Below, piece after piece: positions 60,664 through 64,000 of a stretch of 64,000 nt of DNA. Location of the stretch: positions 1 through 64,000 of the forward strand of contig NZ_MKZO01000024.1 of assembly GCF_001941965.1 (NCBI RefSeq), given 5' to 3'. The DNA is from Pseudomonas putida (GTDB taxonomy: Bacteria > Pseudomonadota > Gammaproteobacteria > Pseudomonadales > Pseudomonadaceae). The position numbers and the translations under genes are program-made. The notes below the pieces were generated by a model that made no database searches, was not told the origin of the DNA, and worked only from the letters and a program-made list of their open reading frames with translations. How positions within the stretch are numbered: the stretch's first letter is position 1; the number at the start of each line of letters is the position of its first letter.

Positions 60664-61712
60664 CCGCCTATATCCTGCGGCGCCTGCTGCTGATCATCCC
60701 GACCTTGCTGGTGATCCTGCTGGTCAACTTCGTGATCGTCCAGGCCGCACCGGGTGGACCGGTCGAACAAGCCGTTGCACGCTTGCAAGGTATTGGCGGC
60801 GGCGCGCCGGGCGCGTCCTCGATGCAGCTCGATTCCCGAGCCAGCCGCGGCCTCGACCCGGCCCTGCTGGAAACCATCAAGAAACAATACGGTTTCGACA
60901 AGTCCGCGCCCGAGCGCCTGTGGCTGATGCTCGGCAACTACGCCCGGCTGGACTTCGGCGAGAGTTTCTTCCGCGGCGCCAAGGTCACCGACCTGATCCT
61001 CGACAAGATGCCGGTGACCCTGTCCCTGGGCTTCTGGGCCACCTTCATCACCTACCTGGTGTCGATCCCCCTGGGTATCCGCAAGGCGGTGCGACATGGC
61101 AGCGCGTTCGATGCCTGGAGCAGCAGCCTGATCGTGATCGGCTACGCCCTGCCCTCGTTCCTCTTCGCCCTGCTGCTGATCGTGCTGTTCGCCGGCGGCA
61201 CCTCGCTGAACTGGTTCCCGGTGCGCGGGCTGGTCTCGGAGAACTTCGCCGAGCTGAGCTTCATCGGCAAGGTCGCCGACTATTTCTGGCACCTGGTGCT
61301 GCCGGTGGGCGCCCTGGTGATCGGTGGTTTCGCCACCCTGACGTTGCTGACCAAGAACGCCTTCCTCAACGAGATCACCCGCCAGTACGTGATCACCGCC
61401 AAGGCCAAGGGCCTGACCGAGCGCCGGGTGCTCTACGGCCATGTGTTCCGCAACGCCATCCTGCTGGTGGTGGCCGGCCTGCCCCAGGCGCTGATCACCG
61501 TGTTCTTCGCCGGCTCGCTGATGATCGAGGTGATCTTCTCCCTCGATGGCCTCGGGCGCATGAGCTATGACGCGGCGGTAAGCCGGGATTATCCGGTGGT
61601 GTTCGGCACCCTGTTCATCTTCACCCTGTTCGGCTTGCTGATCCGCCTGGCGGGCGATATCGCCTACACCCTGGTGGACCCGCGCATCGACTTTTCCACG
61701 AGGGCGCACTGA
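60660..61712 (+). CDS. yejB: Peptide ABC transporter permease (YejB-like)
   Basis: A 350-residue inner-membrane permease with six helices. The N-terminus [20 protein letters not shown] is typical of DppB/YejB; the EAA loop is in [20 protein letters not shown] large insertion after helix 1 (about 40-100) matches YejB. It forms the channel with YejE. It overlaps yejA by 4 bases, and its last base is the first base of yejE. Confidence 0.92.
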   Translation: MTAYILRRLLLIIPTLLVILLVNFVIVQAAPGGPVEQAVARLQGIGGGAPGASSMQLDSRASRGLDPALLETIKKQYGFDKSAPERLWLMLGNYARLDFGESFFRGAKVTDLILDKMPVTLSLGFWATFITYLVSIPLGIRKAVRHGSAFDAWSSSLIVIGYALPSFLFALLLIVLFAGGTSLNWFPVRGLVSENFAELSFIGKVADYFWHLVLPVGALVIGGFATLTLLTKNAFLNEITRQYVITAKAKGLTERRVLYGHVFRNAILLVVAGLPQALITVFFAGSLMIEVIFSLDGLGRMSYDAAVSRDYPVVFGTLFIFTLFGLLIRLAGDIAYTLVDPRIDFSTRAH

Positions 61713-62734
61713 TGTTCTGCCTGTCGCCCATCAGCCAGCGGCGCTGGCAGCGCTTTCGCAAGAACCGCCGGGGCTGGTTCTCGCTCTGGGCCTTCGCCGC
61801 CCTGCTCACCCTGAGCCTCGGCGCCGAGCTGATCGCCAATGACAAGCCGCTGGTCCTGAAGTACGACGGCAGCTTGTATTTCCCGGCGTTCAAGCGCTAC
61901 ACCGAGCAGCAGTTCGGCGGCCAGTTGCCGTTCCAGGCGGACTACCGCAGCCAGTACGTGCGCGAGCTGATCGAGGGCAAGGGAGGCTGGATGCTGTTCC
62001 CGCCGATTCCGTTCAGCGCCGATACGCCCAACTATGACCTCCAGGTGCCGGCACCGAGCCCGCCGACCGCAAGCAACTGGCTGGGCACCGATGACCAGGC
62101 CCGGGATGTGCTGGCCCGGGTGATCTATGGCACCCGGGTCTCGATCCTGTTCGCCCTGGCCCTGACCGTCATCAGCACGATCATCGGCGTCACGGCCGGG
62201 GCCCTGCAGGGCTACCACGGCGGCTGGGTCGACCTGATCGGCCAGCGCCTGCTGGAAGTCTGGTCGGGGCTGCCGGTGCTGTACCTGCTGATCATCCTCA
62301 GCGGCTTCGTCGAGCCGAACTTCTGGTGGCTGCTGGGGATCATGGCGCTGTTTTCCTGGCTGGCCCTGGTGGACGTGGTACGCGCCGAATTCCTCCGCGG
62401 GCGCAACCTGGAGTATGTCCAGGCCGCCCGGGCCATGGGCCTGTCGGACCGCCTGGTGATCGTCCGGCATATCCTGCCCAACGCGATGAACGCCACCCTG
62501 ACCTACCTGCCGTTCATCCTCACCGGGGCCATCTCCACGCTTACCGCCCTGGACTTCCTCGGCTTCGGCATGCCCGCCGGCAGCGCCTCGCTCGGCGAGC
62601 TGGTCAACCAGGGCAAGCAGAACCTGCAGGCGCCCTGGCTGGGCTTTACCGCCTTCTTCGCCCTGGCGCTGATCCTCACCCTGCTGGTGTTCATCGGCGA
62701 CGCCTTGCGTGAAGCCTTCGACCCCCGAGCCTGA
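61712..62734 (+). CDS. yejE: Peptide ABC transporter permease (YejE-like)
   Basis: A 340-residue permease of the DppC/YejE type. It has an N-terminal cytoplasmic stretch with RRWQRFRKNRRGWFSLWAF, a long periplasmic insertion (about 45-125), GTDDQARDVLARVIYGTRVS and an EAA loop in AARAMGLSDRLVIVRHILPN. It pairs with YejB. The gene for the ATPase YejF does not follow; a sigma-54 activator gene begins 21 bases later instead. Confidence 0.92.
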   Translation: MFCLSPISQRRWQRFRKNRRGWFSLWAFAALLTLSLGAELIANDKPLVLKYDGSLYFPAFKRYTEQQFGGQLPFQADYRSQYVRELIEGKGGWMLFPPIPFSADTPNYDLQVPAPSPPTASNWLGTDDQARDVLARVIYGTRVSILFALALTVISTIIGVTAGALQGYHGGWVDLIGQRLLEVWSGLPVLYLLIILSGFVEPNFWWLLGIMALFSWLALVDVVRAEFLRGRNLEYVQAARAMGLSDRLVIVRHILPNAMNATLTYLPFILTGAISTLTALDFLGFGMPAGSASLGELVNQGKQNLQAPWLGFTAFFALALILTLLVFIGDALREAFDPRA

Positions 62735-62755
62735 CTTTCCCTGACGGAATACCCC

Positions 62756-64000
62756 ATGCAAGACGACAGCCTCAAGGACTACCAGCGGGTGCGCCGCCTA
62801 GCGATCAAATCGCTGTTCGAGATCATCGAGCAGTCCAGTGAAGGTACGGTGATCGTCGATCGCGAGGCGCGGATCGTCTGGATGAACGAGCGTTATGCCC
62901 GGCGCTTCGGCCTGGCCGATGCCAGCGCCGCCATCGGCCAGCCCTGCGAGCAGGTGATCCCCGGCAGCCTGATGCGCGAGGTGGTCAGCCAGGGGCGGCC
63001 GATCCTCCTGGACATGCTCGACACGCCCAAGGAACCGCTGGTGGTGATGCGCCTGCCGATCCAGGACGCCGGTGGCGAGGTGATCGGCGCCATCGGCTTC
63101 GCCCTGTTCGACGAGTTGCGCAGCCTGTCGCCGCTGCTCAAGCGCTATTCCAGCATGCAGCAGGAACTGGCCTCGACCCGCTCGCTGCTCAAGGCGCGCC
63201 AGGCCAAGTACAGCTTCAACCAGTTCATCGGCACCAGCCCGGCCAGCCTGGAAGTGAAGCGCCGGGCGCGGCGTGGGGCGAGCAGTGATTCGCCGGTCCT
63301 GTTGCTGGGCGAGACCGGCACCGGCAAGGAGTTGCTGGCCCATGCCATCCATGCCGCTTCGCCCCGGGCGCACAAGGCCTTCGTCAGCATCAACAGCGCG
63401 GCGATTCCGGAAACCTTGCTGGAGGCCGAGTTCTTCGGGACTGCGCCCGGGGCCTTCACCGGTGCCGAACGCAAGGGCCGCGCTGGCAAGCTGCAACTGG
63501 CCGAGGGCGGCACGCTGTTTCTCGACGAGATCGGCGATATGCCCCTGCCCTTGCAAAGCAAGCTGCTGCGGGTGTTGCAGGAGAAGGAATACGAGCCGGT
63601 AGGTTCGAACCAGATGCTGCAGAGCGATGTGCGGGTGATTGCCGCGACCTCCCGGGATTTGCAGGCGGCCATGGCCCGCGGGGAGTTTCGTGCCGACCTG
63701 TATTACCGGCTGAATGTGCTGCCCATCGAGGTGCCGGCGTTGCGTGAACGGATCGAGGATCTGCCGGCGCTGACCGAGGCGATCCTCGAAGACCTGGGCA
63801 GTCGGCATGAGCTGGAGGATGAGGCCCTGGCCCTGCTGGGGCGGCATGCCTGGCCGGGGAATATCCGTGAGTTGAGGAATGTGCTGGAGCGGGCGACCCT
63901 GCTGGCGGACCGGGCGCGCTTGGGGCTTGAAGATATTCGAGGGGCGCTGGGGACCTTGATGCCCCGGGCGGTTGAGGAGACCACGCCGGTGCTGGGGTAT
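62756..64000 (+). CDS. Sigma-54-dependent transcriptional activator with PAS sensor (3' end outside window)
   Basis: 415 codons are present and the frame runs off the right edge. A PAS domain (about 20-125: SSEGTVIVDREARIVWMNERY) precedes an AAA+ domain with Walker A GETGTGKE (185-192), the sigma-54 contact loop GAFTGA (232-237), Walker B LFLDEIGD and the arginine-finger region DLYYRLNV. A C-terminal helix-turn-helix should follow outside. It lies 21 bases after yejE with ACGGAAT upstream of the ATG. It may be cotranscribed with the transporter; its targets are not known. Confidence 0.88.
   Translation, partial: MQDDSLKDYQRVRRLAIKSLFEIIEQSSEGTVIVDREARIVWMNERYARRFGLADASAAIGQPCEQVIPGSLMREVVSQGRPILLDMLDTPKEPLVVMRLPIQDAGGEVIGAIGFALFDELRSLSPLLKRYSSMQQELASTRSLLKARQAKYSFNQFIGTSPASLEVKRRARRGASSDSPVLLLGETGTGKELLAHAIHAASPRAHKAFVSINSAAIPETLLEAEFFGTAPGAFTGAERKGRAGKLQLAEGGTLFLDEIGDMPLPLQSKLLRVLQEKEYEPVGSNQMLQSDVRVIAATSRDLQAAMARGEFRADLYYRLNVLPIEVPALRERIEDLPALTEAILEDLGSRHELEDEALALLGRHAWPGNIRELRNVLERATLLADRARLGLEDIRGALGTLMPRAVEETTPVLGY

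Overview
The window is a 64 kb piece of a high-GC gamma-proteobacterial chromosome that reads as a Pseudomonas of the fluorescens/putida type. The basis is the protein repertoire (a ped/exa PQQ-alcohol oxidation cluster, a zwf-gnd pair, a Roc/Bvg-like regulatory locus) and about a dozen intergenic copies of the Pseudomonas REP motif GTGGGAGCTGGCTTGCCAGC. There are no rRNA or tRNA genes, no CRISPR array and no prophage. The only insertion sequence is the end of an IS3-type element at the left edge.

Layout. 1-8.7 kb: IS end, secreted alpha/beta hydrolase, extended SDR, two small unknown genes, a 1373-residue CheB-CheR-PAS-histidine kinase-receiver fusion, a DUF4142 protein. 8.7-12.9 kb: a short-chain dehydrogenase with a probable 1-nt deletion near its start; an amino-acid operon (YheO/DauR-like regulator, PhzF isomerase, PLP dehydratase) with a 14-bp palindrome in front; a flavin reductase. 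13-25.3 kb, all minus strand: a YbjN/PpiC pair, then a fimbrial island of CS1/cable-pilus type (major subunit, usher, frameshifted tip adhesin, chaperone) followed by a BvgA-like regulator, a BvgS/RocS-like multidomain kinase and a REC-EAL protein whose EAL domain has lost its catalytic residues. Related roughly 40-bp elements lie in front of both the fimbrial operon and the regulator gene. 25.7-32.2 kb: an OmpR/EnvZ-type pair divergent from an RND pump, with four tandem 10-11 bp direct repeats between them. 32.3-41.9 kb: mobA, an OhrR-like MarR regulator, zwf and gnd, a LysE exporter with divergent LysR, an EmrB/EmrA-like MFS pump, and a TetR regulator. 42-49.3 kb: a NylB-like serine hydrolase, polyamine-type binding protein and TorF-like porin in one operon; a CocE/NonD lipoprotein hydrolase; a nitrilase with divergent LysR.

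49.4-56.7 kb is the PQQ alcohol-oxidation region: zinc metallohydrolase, SoxYZ-like carrier and cytochrome c550 (PedF) diverge from the Ca-type quinoprotein alcohol dehydrogenase (PedE/ExaA). It continues with a pentapeptide-repeat protein, a LuxR-type response regulator, a CXXCW-motif protein and AgmR. A near-identical 15-bp dyad sits in both divergent promoters of this region. 56.7-58.3 kb carries a class I DAHP synthase preceded by two tandem, aromatic-codon-rich leader peptides and an intrinsic terminator, which looks like transcription attenuation. The right end holds ppiC, a yejABE peptide ABC transporter without yejF, and the start of a sigma-54 activator.

The two most interesting items are the fimbrial locus with its shared BvgA-like sites and inactive EAL partner, and the tandem aromatic leader peptides. 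Two apparent single-base frameshifts (near 9608 and 22065) should be checked against reads before being interpreted biologically.
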